This document shows positions 9,098 through 18,708 of a stretch of DNA of 28,196 nt, piece by piece; position 1 is the first letter of the stretch; every line of letters begins with the position of its first letter. Under the pieces are notes generated by a model, which saw nothing but the letters and a program-made list of their open reading frames with translations, was not told the origin of the DNA and searched no databases. Made by a program: the position numbers and the translations under genes. Origin of the DNA: Zelonia costaricensis (taxonomy: Eukaryota > Euglenozoa > Kinetoplastea > Trypanosomatida > Trypanosomatidae); NCBI GenBank assembly GCA_030849075.1, contig JASAOO010003196.1:1-28196 (forward strand), given 5' to 3'.

Positions 9098-10619
9098 CGT
9101 GTTCGCGGTGCGGAGTCGTCGTCATGCGGAGAGAGGCGGGGAGGAGAATGGAGGCCCGTGGCCTCTGCCCTCTCGCGGGAGGGTGCGTAGTGAGGACGCG
9201 GCGGAAGGGAGGAGCGCGTTAGTGTCCTCTGCGCGTCTGTCTGCTGGAGGGCGACGGTGTGTAAGTGTCGTTAAACGCGTCTAATGCACACGCGGCGTTC
9301 GCTGTGCTTCTCTCACTTCTCCGTTTTGTTTTTTGTGTCTTGCGTGCCTGAGCCGCCGTGTACGCTCTGTGCCACCTGCCGACCGTCGCGCTGCGCTGGC
9401 GTGTGTGTGTGTGTGTGAAAGAGCACAGGACTCATCACGGCTTCTTTTGGGCCTCTCTCCTCTTTCCCCTCTGCCGTGTCTGCGTTCCTTCAGCGCGCGG
9501 ACTCGCTTGCAACGGCGAGAGGAGGTGAAGTGCAAGGAGGATGCCGCAGCCTTTCGCAGGGGGCTCATTGACTCAACGGCGGCCACCGCACGCAGCAGCC
9601 ACAGTTAACAAAAACAAAGAACAACAACAGAAAAGGAGGCAATGCGGGAGCAAGAATAGGCGCACGCGCGCAATGGGCAACTGCAGCGAGCCATGCGCCC
9701 GTAGGGGGGGGGGAAAGGGAGGGGGTACCACTGCCCACGGCGAGCTGGATGGCGAAGTCTTGCACTGCGCGTCTCAGAGAGGAGGCGATCTCTGAAAGGG
9801 ATGGGGGACATCAACGCGAGCTCCTCAACGGCCTGCCGAGAAAGGGAGAGAGGCGCCGCAACGCGCAGTGCCCGTGGCGTCAGCGCGCGACGGACAACGC
9901 TTGCCACGAACCTGCTCTGGTTGACGCTGCGCGGCGCATGACATGCGTCCTTAGTGTGTGTATGTGTGTGCTGCCCCTCTTACGCTGCTGTTCCGTGGAG
10001 TAGGGATGCGGGCCCCACACGGCGTGGGCGCTTTGAGGCCATCCGCTCCCTCTTTGCCTGGGATGCCTCTCCGGTTTTCCTTCTCGATGGCCCACCTCTG
10101 CGCTCTCACTACGCACCTCTCTTGCACGCCAGCACAACACACGCAGGACCCCCACTCCCGCACTACACCACACTGCCCCGCACTTCGGCGGCCTAGGTTT
10201 GCTCAGCCCTCTCTCGCACTTCGTACGTTCGTGCGCAGGGTCGAGCTGTGCCGCTCACTGTGACAGAGCGGCCAACGCACCCCAACGGGGAACTTATCCG
10301 CCGACTGTGTTTGCGTGCGGTGCGACCAGGCGGCGCGCTGTACCAGTGGTGCTCACGGCGCGGCTCGCCCACGTCTGTGACGCTGCCCTCTCGCCCATCT
10401 GCGCGCTTTCTGGAGCGTGCGGCGCTGTCCTCGGCCACGACCGCTCTCCGCACCGTCTGACGGGCTCCACGTTCTCGCCGCTCCCTCTTTGCTGCGTTGC
10501 TGCGTCGTTGCTCTTTTCTTTTCGTCTCCCCCCCCCGGTCGACTCCGGGAGGCTTGTAATTCACCTCGCCACGCGGTGCCGCGCACTCACTTCGGTGCAC
10601 CGCCACCGCTGCCGCCACG
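9098..10619. other. Spacer between NOC2 and GOT1 genes
   Basis: This is 1.5 kb without a supported gene. It includes a short GT run near 9400-9416, a G-rich block at about 9700-9725, and a pyrimidine-rich stretch at 10481-10537 leading to the GOT1 acceptor. Frames such as 10199-10645 and minus-strand 10193-10618 are compositional noise. Confidence 0.5.
10481..10551 (+). promoter_or_regulatory. Putative trans-splice acceptor for GOT1
   Basis: A T/C-rich tract (to 10537, ending in a C run) is followed by the first AG at 10550-10551. The remaining 68 bases to the GOT1 start contain no ATG. Confidence 0.4.
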
Positions 10620-11051
10620 ATGGACTCGCTCTACAACTGGAATGACACAACGAAGATCGGCGTGGCCTTCACCGGCCTCGGCGTCTTCTTCACGCTGATG
10701 GGGTTGGTGATGCTGCTGGACAGCATCCTGCTCACCATGGGCAACGTTCTCTTCGTATCCGGCGTGGCCATGGTGATGGGGCCGCGTCGCTGCAAGGCGT
10801 TCTTCATTGCTCGCCAGCGGGCCTCGGCGTGTTTCTTCGTTGGCATCCTCTTTGTATTCTTCCGCTGGTGCTTCATTGGGCTGTGCATTCAGGGCTTCGG
10901 CGCGCTCAACCTCTTCGGCAACTTCTTCCCCATGGTCGCACGCGTGCTCGAGTCGACGCCGTTCATCGGCCCCATCATGCTCTCCGCCCCCCTGCAGAGG
11001 CTCTTCGCCTGGATGCGGCTCAGCGACGGCCGCAACTCGCGCAACGTTTAG
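10620..11051 (+). CDS. GOT1: Got1/Sft2-like Golgi vesicle transport protein
   Basis: This encodes 143 residues, near the usual length of Got1 proteins. The sequence is four hydrophobic segments (about 13-33, 37-54, 70-90 and 92-112) with short polar loops and cytosolic ends. Family landmarks are the KIGVAFTGLGVFFTLMG opening, DSILLTMGNVLFVSGVAMV in the second helix, and the GNFFPMV segment near the fourth. Got1 and Sft2 are small tetra-spanning proteins of COPII vesicles and early Golgi membranes. In yeast they assist fusion of ER-derived and endosome-derived vesicles with the Golgi. The start is the first ATG after the predicted acceptor. Got1 is preferred over Sft2 because of the N-terminal pattern and absence of a longer N-terminal extension. 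Confidence 0.9.
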   Translation: MDSLYNWNDTTKIGVAFTGLGVFFTLMGLVMLLDSILLTMGNVLFVSGVAMVMGPRRCKAFFIARQRASACFFVGILFVFFRWCFIGLCIQGFGALNLFGNFFPMVARVLESTPFIGPIMLSAPLQRLFAWMRLSDGRNSRNV

Positions 11052-11812
11052 AGGCCTGCCGCGGCCACTGACACCGAAGGCGGTGCTGGCAGTCGCGTGG
11101 CCGTCGTGGCGCATGTGGCCGATGGGAGATGTTCAGGGCCGGAGCAGCGGTGTGCAAGGGTGTCTCCGCGTCACGAATGCGAACACACACACGTCCGCAA
11201 TTCAACAAAATGAGCGCTTTGCAAAAACAGCTGAAAGGAGGGACTGCACGGGCGACTTCGCGACGCGCGGCGTCGGCACCGGGTGGCGGCTTCCCGAGCG
11301 TAGACGGCACGGCGCACTGTGTGTGTCCTTGTCCCTTCCTGCCAGGCGCGCTGCTCCCCTCAACCGACCACGTCACAGGGTTGCACGCCGCGCACCCATC
11401 TACACGTCTCCTGCACCACCGCGCGAGTTTCACCCTTGACGGATGCACCGCACACACCGCGACCATTTTTTTTTTTTGGGGGACCACCAGTGCGTTCGCG
11501 AAAAGGAAGAGGAGGTGCTGGTCTTGGCACGCCGCGGACACTCAATCGCTCGGATGCTCAGTCCCTGTCGACAGCGCTTGCCGTCGGCTTCAAACCCCAT
11601 CGCGCCGCCCCTGCTCTCTGCTGCCACTCTTCGCCCCGCCTTCTCTCCCCCTCTTTTTTTTTTCTTCAAAGCCGACACGCCTCCGCGGTGTACTGCTTGA
11701 CGTTGAGCCACCCGCCACCCGAACTCCGTGCCGCTGTTCACGCGGTAGTTGACACTCGGTGGAGTTTAACCTATCGCATCACCGCCGCCTTCGCTGCGCA
11801 ACCGCGCTCACG
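11052..11812. other. Spacer between GOT1 and the Nudix-like gene
   Basis: This is 760 bases without a gene. It contains two poly-T tracts (11466-11475 and 11653-11663), the second leading to a splice acceptor. Nothing else was recognised. Confidence 0.5.
11639..11671 (+). promoter_or_regulatory. Putative trans-splice acceptor for the Nudix-like gene
   Basis: A tract rich in C then T is followed at once by AAAG ending at 11671. No ATG lies between this site and 11813, which favours 11813 as the start. Confidence 0.45.
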
Positions 11813-12493
11813 ATGGAGCTCACAGTGCAGGACAGCCGGGTCCTGTTCACAACCCACAAGGCGTACAGAGAGCCGGACGAGCTGCAGGGCCTGCGGAGCC
11901 TTGCCCAGTACCCTCCGCTGCGCACCTACCTCGCAGAGTGCGCACGTAGCGGCCCGCTGCCGGACGCGGTGGTGGTGCGGCAGGTGGAGCGGGTCGCCCA
12001 GCGCATCACCGGCGCCGTCGTCGATCTCGTCTTCGCGGACACCGCCCGCCGGGGAGCCGTCCACACCCGTGCGCTGCATCTCACCAACGCCCAACCCGCC
12101 GTGCTGCTGCCGGTCGTCACAATTGACGGCCGCCGCCACGCCGTGCTGACGCGGCGCGCGGACGCGTCGGCCGGCTTCGCACCGCGCGCGTGCGCCATGC
12201 GCGGCGTGGTCGGTGCGGCGGGCGGCTTCAGCAGCGAGACGTACACCGCCGCCCTACAAAGCGCCGGCCTCGACGTCGCGGCCGCCACGCCCCTCTCCCC
12301 AACCGCCTACACTATCGGCAACGGAGGCGGGCCCGCCGTTCTTTTCTTCATTCTCGCCGCGACGTGCGACGCAGCACAGGCGGCGACACTGCGCGAGAAC
12401 GCTGACCTGGCGGTGATGCCACTAGAGCAGGCTGCCACAGGCGGCGACATCGCAGCGGCACTCGCGGTCTCCCTGGCGCCCGCAGCAATGTAG
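11813..12493 (+). CDS. Nudix-like protein with degenerate catalytic box
   Basis: This encodes 226 residues. The region 104-195 follows the Nudix fold order: a strand (HAVLTRRAD, 109-117), a loop-helix segment ending in the AGL of 151-153, and later strands (PAVLFFILAA). In the Nudix box (G x5 E x7 R E U x E E x G U), Gly131 and Gly152-Leu153 fall at exactly the right spacing. The Glu and Arg positions between them are Gly137, Thr145, Ala146, Gln149 and Ser150. The metal-binding glutamates are therefore absent, so hydrolysis of a nucleoside diphosphate derivative is unlikely by the usual mechanism. The layout recalls the ADP-ribose/UDP-sugar pyrophosphatase group, but that is a guess. A GTG-initiated extension to 11759 is open in frame; 11813 is the first ATG. 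The Nudix relation is inferred from pattern only. Confidence 0.8.
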   Translation: MELTVQDSRVLFTTHKAYREPDELQGLRSLAQYPPLRTYLAECARSGPLPDAVVVRQVERVAQRITGAVVDLVFADTARRGAVHTRALHLTNAQPAVLLPVVTIDGRRHAVLTRRADASAGFAPRACAMRGVVGAAGGFSSETYTAALQSAGLDVAAATPLSPTAYTIGNGGGPAVLFFILAATCDAAQAATLRENADLAVMPLEQAATGGDIAAALAVSLAPAAM

Positions 12494-14153
12494 GCAGCGC
12501 GTAAGCGTGGTACGCTGAAGCGTTGCGTGGCGCCGGCAGTCGCTGCACCGACGTTGACCGACGCTTCGCGGAGCAGCGCGTGGGTGTCCCCTCCCCGCGC
12601 TGAACGGTACCACCTGTCCCATGTAAACCTCGCCCGCTCGCCGTCGGGCGCCCTTTGCTGCGTTTCTTAGACGGCCTCGATGCCACCTTCCCCCCTCCCC
12701 TCCCCACCCAACGTCATCTTTGTATCTCTCTTTCTGGGAGAAACGCAAAAACGAACACCTGTGGCGCAGAGCAGAGGGGCACCCGCGCACGCCCCTCACC
12801 GCCGCGGCGAAAGGACGGTGCCAAAGGCGCTCGCTGTTGCGACTTGCAGAAGTGCGCGTTGTTGCCGCCGTCTGCAGCTCCCTCCTCGCCTGCTCACCAC
12901 CTTGCGCTTCCTTTGGTCCCGAGGCAACACCGGGCGTGTGGGCCGACACTCTTGAGATGCCACGGGCGTCATCTCCCTGTGCGGAGCTGGGCTGCACCCT
13001 TCGTGTGGACTCCCGTGGGGTGCCTTGCTCGCCGCCCGTCACCCGGCTCTGCTCTCCCCCTGACTGTCGCCTCTCCCTCCCTCCCACATCTGACGGCGCT
13101 GGCTACATCCACCCACTACCCACCGCGTCTCTCCCTCCCTCACGCTTCGCCGCCACACTTGCGAGTAGATTGCTCGCCACTCCATCTCTCTGCTTTGCAT
13201 CCTCCCGTCACTCACTCCCTCCGCCGTGCTACCGATTTCACAACCGTGCGGCTTGTAATCTTGGTCACTGTGTTTGAGGTTTGCCCGTCTTGTTTGACCG
13301 CCTCCATCACGACGCCCGTGCTGCACTGCCGTGCTCGACTCCCTTCTTCTGTTTTTGTTTTGACTGGTCCTCTGCCGGGCGTGACTTGAGTTGTGCCGTG
13401 CACGTCCCTTTTCTTTTTTGCTTCGCGTCCCTCCTGCTGCTTTCCGTGGGCGAGTGCCGCACGTACCGGTGCGCTTTAGCTGTGCGCTCTGTGGGTGAGA
13501 GAGAGAGAGCGAGCTGACTGCACGAATGCGCGCGTGCGTGAGTGTGCCTCGACCAGCGTCTTCTCCGTCCCTCCCATAGCGAGACGCCTTTTCTAGCATC
13601 CCTTTTTTTTTTTTGCTTCTGCCCTGCCAGCGTGTCAGCACCTTCCCCGCTGCGTCTCTCTGTCTCTCGTTTGTGCCTCCTCGTGCTGTGGTGCACTCCG
13701 TACCCATCACGCCCTGTCTTTTTTCGTATTGAGTCTGTTTCATTTGGCGCTTATCGTTATTGTCCGTTTCTCGAGCGCTCGCTGCCATCTCGGGCGTGCG
13801 AGATAGAGTGTAAACCCCCGCCTTCCTCGTGCTTTTTTTTTTTCTCGCTTAGCCTGCCGTCTAACTCCCCCCCCCTCGCTAAGTTGTTTGCTTCTTCTGT
13901 TTTTCTCCCAGGCCTCCTGTTTCCGTCCGTGCGTCGCGTCTTTTGCTCTTCTTTGCGTTGTACGCACAATCGGTGTTTGTGGTGTGGTGCCCGCTGGTCG
14001 TCTGTTCCTCGCTGTCCCTGTTCCAGGCGCCGGTCCACCACGACAGAGGTGCCCCTTCTCTTCGTCCGCCGCTCTCCGTGCACTTCTTCTCCCACACGGC
14101 CCTCTTCCACCCGTCGTGGCCACCCCATCGGCGCAACGCCTACGCGGTGCACC
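12494..14153. other. Long spacer before the MATE transporter gene
   Basis: This is 1.66 kb without a supported gene. The right half (about 13400-13910) is very T/C-rich with runs of T at 13603-13614 and 13833-13843, typical of trypanosomatid 5' flanks. Frames such as 12655-13389 and minus-strand 13039-13788 are low-complexity. Confidence 0.5.
13821..13911 (+). promoter_or_regulatory. Putative trans-splice acceptors for MATE gene
   Basis: Two consecutive sites are seen: a T run followed by TTAG at 13852, and a second T/C tract ending in CCCAG at 13911. Both look strong. From 13911 to the ATG at 14154 no ATG occurs, supporting that start. Confidence 0.5.
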
Positions 14154-15803
14154 ATGGCGGTCGACACTCCCGAGGAGGCCATCCGCGAGCTGGAGGAGAA
14201 CCCGCAGGATGTTGCCATGTCCACCAAGCAGCTCTTCATGCAAACCCTGCGCATTCTCATTCCGACCGACGTCAGCAGTCTGCTGTGGATGTCGTCGCAG
14301 ACCATCACCATGTACTACGTCGGCAAGTACCTTGGCGGTGTCGGCACGGCGCAGTACAGCGCGAGCATCATCATGTTCAACATGTGCGCCTTCTCCATCA
14401 TCATGGGCTTCGGCGCAGCTATCGACACGCTCTCGTCGCAGGCGTACGGCGCGGACCCTAAGTCGCCCGAGGTCGGCGAGACACTGCAGATGGCGCTCGC
14501 CCTCAACTTCGCGCTGGCCATTCTCTTCTCCATCTTCTTTTACTACTCCGAGCCGGTGGTGTGCTACATCTTCGACGCCGACGTCTGCGTCGGTGCGGCG
14601 CAGTTCTTGCGCTACAGCCCTTTGTATCTCTTTGGGCAGGTCGTGAGCGGTGTCATGAGCAAGACGATGTACGCCCAGAACCTCCCGGAGGTGGTCGCCG
14701 TGGCCAACGGCGTCGCCGCGCTGACCTCGCCGCTCGCCAACTACTTTCTCACGCCGCTGGGCATCCACGGCGCCGCGCTCGCTCTCGGCGCCACCGTCGG
14801 CTTCTGCTCGCTGACGCACATCGCGTGCGCCGTCTTCCACCCGAAGGCGATGATTCGCTACGCTCCGTGGCCGTCGCCGAAGCTGTCCAACGTCGAGGCG
14901 TGGAGGACCTTCTTCCGCATTGGCTTCCCGGCTCTGGTGGCTACGTGCGCGGAGTGGTGGGCCTTCGAGATCCAGACGGTCATTGCAGCCCGCATCTCGA
15001 CAGAGGCGCTTGCCATCCACGGCGTGGCCATGAACATGGTCGGGCTCCTCTTCTCCGTCTCACTCGGCATGTCCGTGGCGGCGTCCGTCATCGTCGGCAA
15101 CTCCCTCGGTGCCAGCCGGCCGCGTCAGGCGAAGCAGTTCGCCCACTTCGTTATGGTCTGCGACGTCGCCCTTGGCCTGCTGACGGCCAGCCTGATGCTG
15201 CTCTTCGGCACCCACATTGCGCACTTCTACGGCAAGGAGGAAAGCATCATCCGTGGCGTCACGCGCATCATTCCGCTTGTCGCGCTCACGCACGTGGGGG
15301 ACTCAGCGCAGTTCTGCCTGCAGGGCATCTTCCGCGGCGCCGGCCGCCCGACGCAGGCGGGACTGGCGGTGTTGCTCACGCTCTGGTGCGTCGGCCTGCC
15401 GGCGTCGGCGCTCCTCGTGTTTGTCGTCAAAGTTGGCGTGTACGGCTGCCTCGGCGGCATCGTTGTGGGCATGGCCTGCGAGGTGCCACTGCTCATCTAC
15501 TGGATGCTGAAGTTCAACTGGCCTCAACTGGCTGAGCAGGCGCGCGCGGGGCAGGCAGCGGCGCCGCAGCCGGCGACGGAGGTGGTGGTGACGGCCGCCT
15601 GCGACGACAAGGACGAGAGCTTCTCGACACCGGTGCAGAGCCGCAGCTCCTCTGTGTCGTCGCACCGAAGCCACGCCAGCCACTGTAGCCACGCCGCTGT
15701 CGTTGGCGAGTACGAGCGCGAGTTGCATGAACGCACGCCCAGCATTCTGGAGGACGCGTGCTGCTCGTTGCACAACTCCTTTTCCATGCCGCCGCGCACG
15801 TGA
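14154..15803 (+). CDS. MATE family multidrug/metabolite efflux transporter
   Basis: This encodes 549 residues. About twelve hydrophobic segments lie between residues 28 and 453, in two halves of six. Family signs include the first-half AAIDTLSSQAYGA motif and its second-half counterpart, MSVAASVIVGNSLGA, plus QGIFRGAGRPTQAG. MATE carriers export organic cations, drugs or plant-type metabolites using Na+ or H+ gradients; the eukaryotic members sit in plasma or vacuolar membranes. The substrate cannot be read from sequence. The N-terminus is short, acidic and cytosolic. A 95-residue C-terminal tail carries Ser/His repeats (S-H-x three times then S-H, residues 503-513) and a Cys pair near the end. 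The ATG at 14154 lies in a CACCATGG context and is the first after the acceptor; the open frame extends further upstream only through leader sequence. Confidence 0.95.
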   Translation: MAVDTPEEAIRELEENPQDVAMSTKQLFMQTLRILIPTDVSSLLWMSSQTITMYYVGKYLGGVGTAQYSASIIMFNMCAFSIIMGFGAAIDTLSSQAYGADPKSPEVGETLQMALALNFALAILFSIFFYYSEPVVCYIFDADVCVGAAQFLRYSPLYLFGQVVSGVMSKTMYAQNLPEVVAVANGVAALTSPLANYFLTPLGIHGAALALGATVGFCSLTHIACAVFHPKAMIRYAPWPSPKLSNVEAWRTFFRIGFPALVATCAEWWAFEIQTVIAARISTEALAIHGVAMNMVGLLFSVSLGMSVAASVIVGNSLGASRPRQAKQFAHFVMVCDVALGLLTASLMLLFGTHIAHFYGKEESIIRGVTRIIPLVALTHVGDSAQFCLQGIFRGAGRPTQAGLAVLLTLWCVGLPASALLVFVVKVGVYGCLGGIVVGMACEVPLLIYWMLKFNWPQLAEQARAGQAAAPQPATEVVVTAACDDKDESFSTPVQSRSSSVSSHRSHASHCSHAAVVGEYERELHERTPSILEDACCSLHNSFSMPPRT

Positions 15804-16043
15804 GCGATGGCCGCGACAGCGACGCAGAGAAAGCGGTGCGGGCTGCAGGAGCTGCGCACGCCCCTGCTCAGTGTCGGCCTCTCCTCCGCCATCTGCCGCT
15901 TCCACCGTCTCGGCGGCACCTACGCGCGCCTCCCTCTCGCGCCGCTCCCTCCTCGTTAACCCGCTCCTCCCCAACCTTCAATCTTGTCTGCCGTGTAGGT
16001 GCTTGTCTCAGCGCTGCACGGGGACACAGAATGTGTGCGTGAG

Positions 16044-16047
<4 letters not shown>

Positions 16048-16096
<49 letters not shown>
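16048..16096. repeat. (TG)n microsatellite, 49 bases
   Basis: A perfect TG dinucleotide run lies about 245 bases after the MATE stop codon, in its probable 3' UTR. It creates artefactual Cys-Val open frames. Confidence 0.97.
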
Positions 16097-16103
<7 letters not shown>

Positions 16104-16889
16104 CGCTTGCGACGGTGGGGCCACAGGAGGAAGAGAGGTGGGAGGTGGGTGACGGAGGTTCACTCGCCGCGTGGCGCAGTAACGTCGGCCGACGCGCCCC
16201 CCTCTCCTTCATTCAAGTGTGCAACGGGAAGGGGGTGGCGAGGGTGCAGCACGCTCGCACCTGCTGCTCGGTCCGCCGTTTTGCCGCCACTTTTGGTTCT
16301 TATTTCTTCTCTTTAAGAAGCAGCTTGTGTAGCGGAGCCAAGCCGCGTTGGTCTTTTCCCTTCTTTGTTCACGGATGGTGTGCGTGTGTGCCGCGGCGTC
16401 GGCGCCTATCGCTTGCCCACTGGACAGTTACGGCTTGTGACGGCGCCTTCGCACACTGACGTCGTCTCCGCACCGCGTCCCTTCCCACGCTCTGCCGCTG
16501 CCTGTGCCGACTTCCGGCAAAGAGCCGTGCTCGCTCCGCCCACGGTCTGTGCGGCACAGGCAGGGGAGGGTTATAAAGGGAAGGGCGGGAGCTGACGGCT
16601 TGCAGCGCGGGCTGCGCACACACGCGCGCTGCTTCACCACGGCGATCACCACCGCCGTTCCAACTCTCTTCCGTCTCGTCCTTGACGTGCACGCTGGCGC
16701 CCAGGAACAGCCGCCGTGCGTCAAGGACGCGTGGGTCGCGGAGTTCACCTCTGCACCTCTTCTGCCTCCCACCCCTGTGGCTGGGAGCGCGTGCGGTGGG
16801 TGCAGGCGGCTTTTATGTCGCGGGCACCTTTTCTTCGTGGTGTTCTCACGGGCCCGAGGCGGCGGAGCGGGCTGAGGACTGTTCTCCTG

Positions 16890-17440
16890 CCCAGTACCCA
16901 GCCATGGTGGGGAAACACGGTTGGAGCTCCCATCCCCACCGAACCCGAACACTCTCGGGTGGTGGCGGGGGGAGGGTCTAGTACCCTCTACACGGTGAAA
17001 CCGAAGGAAGGGAAGGTGTGTGTGTGTGGGGGGGGGGGCATAGCCGCTTCTTTGCGGCCGCATTGCTCCTCGCGGTGGGGGTACAGTGGTGCGGTCTGGC
17101 CTCCCCCGTCTACGGCCACGACCCAGCTTCTCACGCGGGGGAACCAGGAGTGAGACAAGGTGTGGGGACTCGTAGTGGATGCTCTCGGAGGCCGACAATC
17201 ATCTGTGCTGAAGCGCTTCACTTCGAAAGGGCACAGCGAGGAGGAGCCTCACTCGCGCCTAGTGACGGTATGAGCTGAGTCGAATGCGCTTTTGGGCCTC
17301 TCCTCTTCTTCGGCGGGTATCGCGAGGGCGTCACGCCGCATACGCTGGGGAGGGTGGCGAAGTCAAGGCGGGCGACGGCGGCGCGTGAGCTTTTTCTTCT
17401 CGGTGGTACCTTGCCTCACTACGGCGTTGGACTCTGCCGC
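16890..17440 (+). mobile_element. SIDER-like degenerate retroposon (partial hallmark)
   Basis: At 16974-16984 the sequence GGGTCTAGTAC matches what I remember of the 5' hallmark of trypanosomatid ingi/L1Tc/SIDER retroposons. Just upstream is a two-part hairpin: CCACC (16936-16940) pairs with GGTGG (16961-16965), and CCCGA (16944-16948) pairs with TCGGG (16955-16959) around a six-base loop. This agrees with the stem of the hallmark. The following 450 bases are less pyrimidine-biased than the rest of the spacer and have no coding capacity, which fits a truncated element of about 550 bases in a 3' UTR. SIDER2 elements in Leishmania 3' UTRs are linked to mRNA decay. The right end is a guess based on typical length and the C run at 17454. 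Confidence 0.45.
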
Positions 17441-17453
17441 CCTTCCCATTTTG

Positions 17454-17468
17454 CCCCCCCCCCCCCCC
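17454..17468. repeat. C homopolymer, 15 bases
   Basis: Fifteen consecutive C residues lie just right of the probable SIDER-like element. The length may be uncertain because such runs are prone to sequencing error. Confidence 0.95.
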
Positions 17469-17799
17469 GAGCTTCAGCCGCTTTGAGCATGCGTCTTCCA
17501 TGTACTGACTGGCTCCGTACACGCACCATGCAGCTGCCACGAGCACCTCTGTGGGTGACCTGCCGCCTTGCTCCGCCGTAAAGCCAATGCCACTCTAAGC
17601 CCGTCTGATGAGCGTACCTGTACGCCCGCCGCGGCGCCTCTGCACTGCTTTGGGGCTGCGTGCAGCCGCGTTTGCGGAGCACTCGTCCACCGTCCCCTCC
17701 TGCCCCTTTAGGCACAACTCTCCGTCCATTGCGACCCCCTTTCCTTGCTGCTTGCTTGCTGCGCCTCCTCTCACGCTCGTTTGCACTCGAGCCCTCCAT

Positions 17800-17825
17800 A
17801 CACACACACACACACACACACACAC
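17800..17825. repeat. (AC)13 microsatellite
   Basis: Thirteen perfect AC units lie about 100 bases upstream of the EF-hand-like gene. Confidence 0.95.
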
Positions 17826-17870
17826 GGGGCTCCTAGAGGGGCTACCACTGTCGGCAGTGCAACTGCTGTA

Positions 17871-17907
17871 CCTTTTTTTTTTACCGCTCTCCTTTCCTGC
17901 TGGCAAG
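17871..17907 (+). promoter_or_regulatory. Putative trans-splice acceptor, EF-hand-like gene
   Basis: A ten-base T run and further T/C sequence lead to CAAG ending at 17907, giving a leader of 24 bases with no ATG before 17932. Confidence 0.45.
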
Positions 17908-17931
17908 CTCCACCCACGAGTGGGGTGTGAC

Positions 17932-18708
17932 ATGACGTCCGCCGTAGACCCGGATGCGCCGTCGGTGTTGACGAGCGAGGTGTACAACGATGCAGAGGCC
18001 ATCTTCAACATGCTACAAAACAAGGAGAAGCTTGTCTCCTTTCTTGACTGCACGACGCTGCTGCGCGGTATGGGCATGAACCCGACGCACGACGACATGG
18101 ACAGGCTCAAGGCACTCATGGCGCAGCCCATCTTGCGTCTCGAGCAGTGGCGCCGAGAGGAGGAGCTGCGCCGCGAGAAGGAGCGCCGCAAGGAGGAGGC
18201 ACGCGAGAAGAAGGGAAAGGGGCGCGTAAGCACGTCGGCGGGGAAGAAGTCCATTGTGGAGAAGACCCCAGACGCGGCGGCGGCGGCGGAGGCGGCGCCG
18301 GTCGACATCACGCCCGCCGAGGAAATCAAAAACATTGACTGGAACATATTTATCAGCTGCACCGAGATGATCTTCCGCGACAAGATGCGGGAGGAGCGGG
18401 CTGTGCTGGAAGCGCTGAAAGTGTTTGCCGGCGACTCCGCCGCGACGGTGTCGCGTGACCGACTCATCGAGATTGTGACAACTAACGGCGACAACGTGCT
18501 GACACCGCCAGAGGTGAAAATGCTCTTGACGATGCTGCCAGAGAGCTGCTCCGTGAAGGAGTGGGCGGGGCGCATCGAGGGCACGTACGTGCCACCCACG
18601 CAGGAGGAGCTTGACGCCGCGGCGATGCGGGAGATCGAGGCACGTCGGCAGCTGGAGGCTGCGGAGAAGCAGAAAGTGGCTGACGCGGACCCCCTTGAGG
18701 GCCTCTGA
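17932..18708 (+). CDS. Degenerate EF-hand protein, DRC8/EFCAB2-like candidate
   Basis: This encodes 258 residues. Residues 21-55 align with the first helix-loop-helix of calmodulin: the helix around IFNMLQN, then LLRGMGMNPT where calmodulin has MRSLGQNPT. Residues 158-202 align with calmodulin's third unit: LEALKVFAGDS, then LIEIVTTNG and LTPPEVKMLL. In both, calcium ligands are missing; the second loop reads AGDSAATVSRDR, with Ala and Arg where Asp and Glu are needed. Between the units lies a highly charged helix (about 70-97) and an Ala-rich linker. The paired non-binding EF hands recall DRC8/EFCAB2 of the nexin-dynein regulatory complex in axonemes, but with a long insertion. That identity is inferred; a generic calmodulin-like flagellar or cytoskeletal protein is the alternative. 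An upstream ATG at 17608 is in frame but precedes the likely acceptor. Confidence 0.85.
   Translation: MTSAVDPDAPSVLTSEVYNDAEAIFNMLQNKEKLVSFLDCTTLLRGMGMNPTHDDMDRLKALMAQPILRLEQWRREEELRREKERRKEEAREKKGKGRVSTSAGKKSIVEKTPDAAAAAEAAPVDITPAEEIKNIDWNIFISCTEMIFRDKMREERAVLEALKVFAGDSAATVSRDRLIEIVTTNGDNVLTPPEVKMLLTMLPESCSVKEWAGRIEGTYVPPTQEELDAAAMREIEARRQLEAAEKQKVADADPLEGL

Larger units (their letters stand above)
15804..17931. other. Longest spacer, MATE to EF-hand-like gene
   Basis: This is 2.1 kb without a supported gene. It contains a 49-base GT run, a SIDER-like element with a retroposon hallmark (about 16890-17440), a 15-base C run, an (AC)13 run and a poly-T tract before the next start. The 256-codon minus-strand frame at 16428-17198 is Pro/Arg-rich noise. 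Most of the left half is probably MATE 3' UTR. Confidence 0.5.

Noticed and set aside
13740..15020. 426-codon minus-strand frame opposite MATE
   Set aside because: It is a shadow of the MATE coding strand with Arg-rich composition.
16572..16577. TATAAA hexamer
   Set aside because: Protein genes in trypanosomatid polycistronic units are not driven by TATA-box promoters at each gene, and no gene starts just downstream.
16428..17198. 256-codon minus-strand frame in the MATE 3' spacer
   Set aside because: It is Pro/Arg/Ser-rich noise crossing the SIDER-like element.
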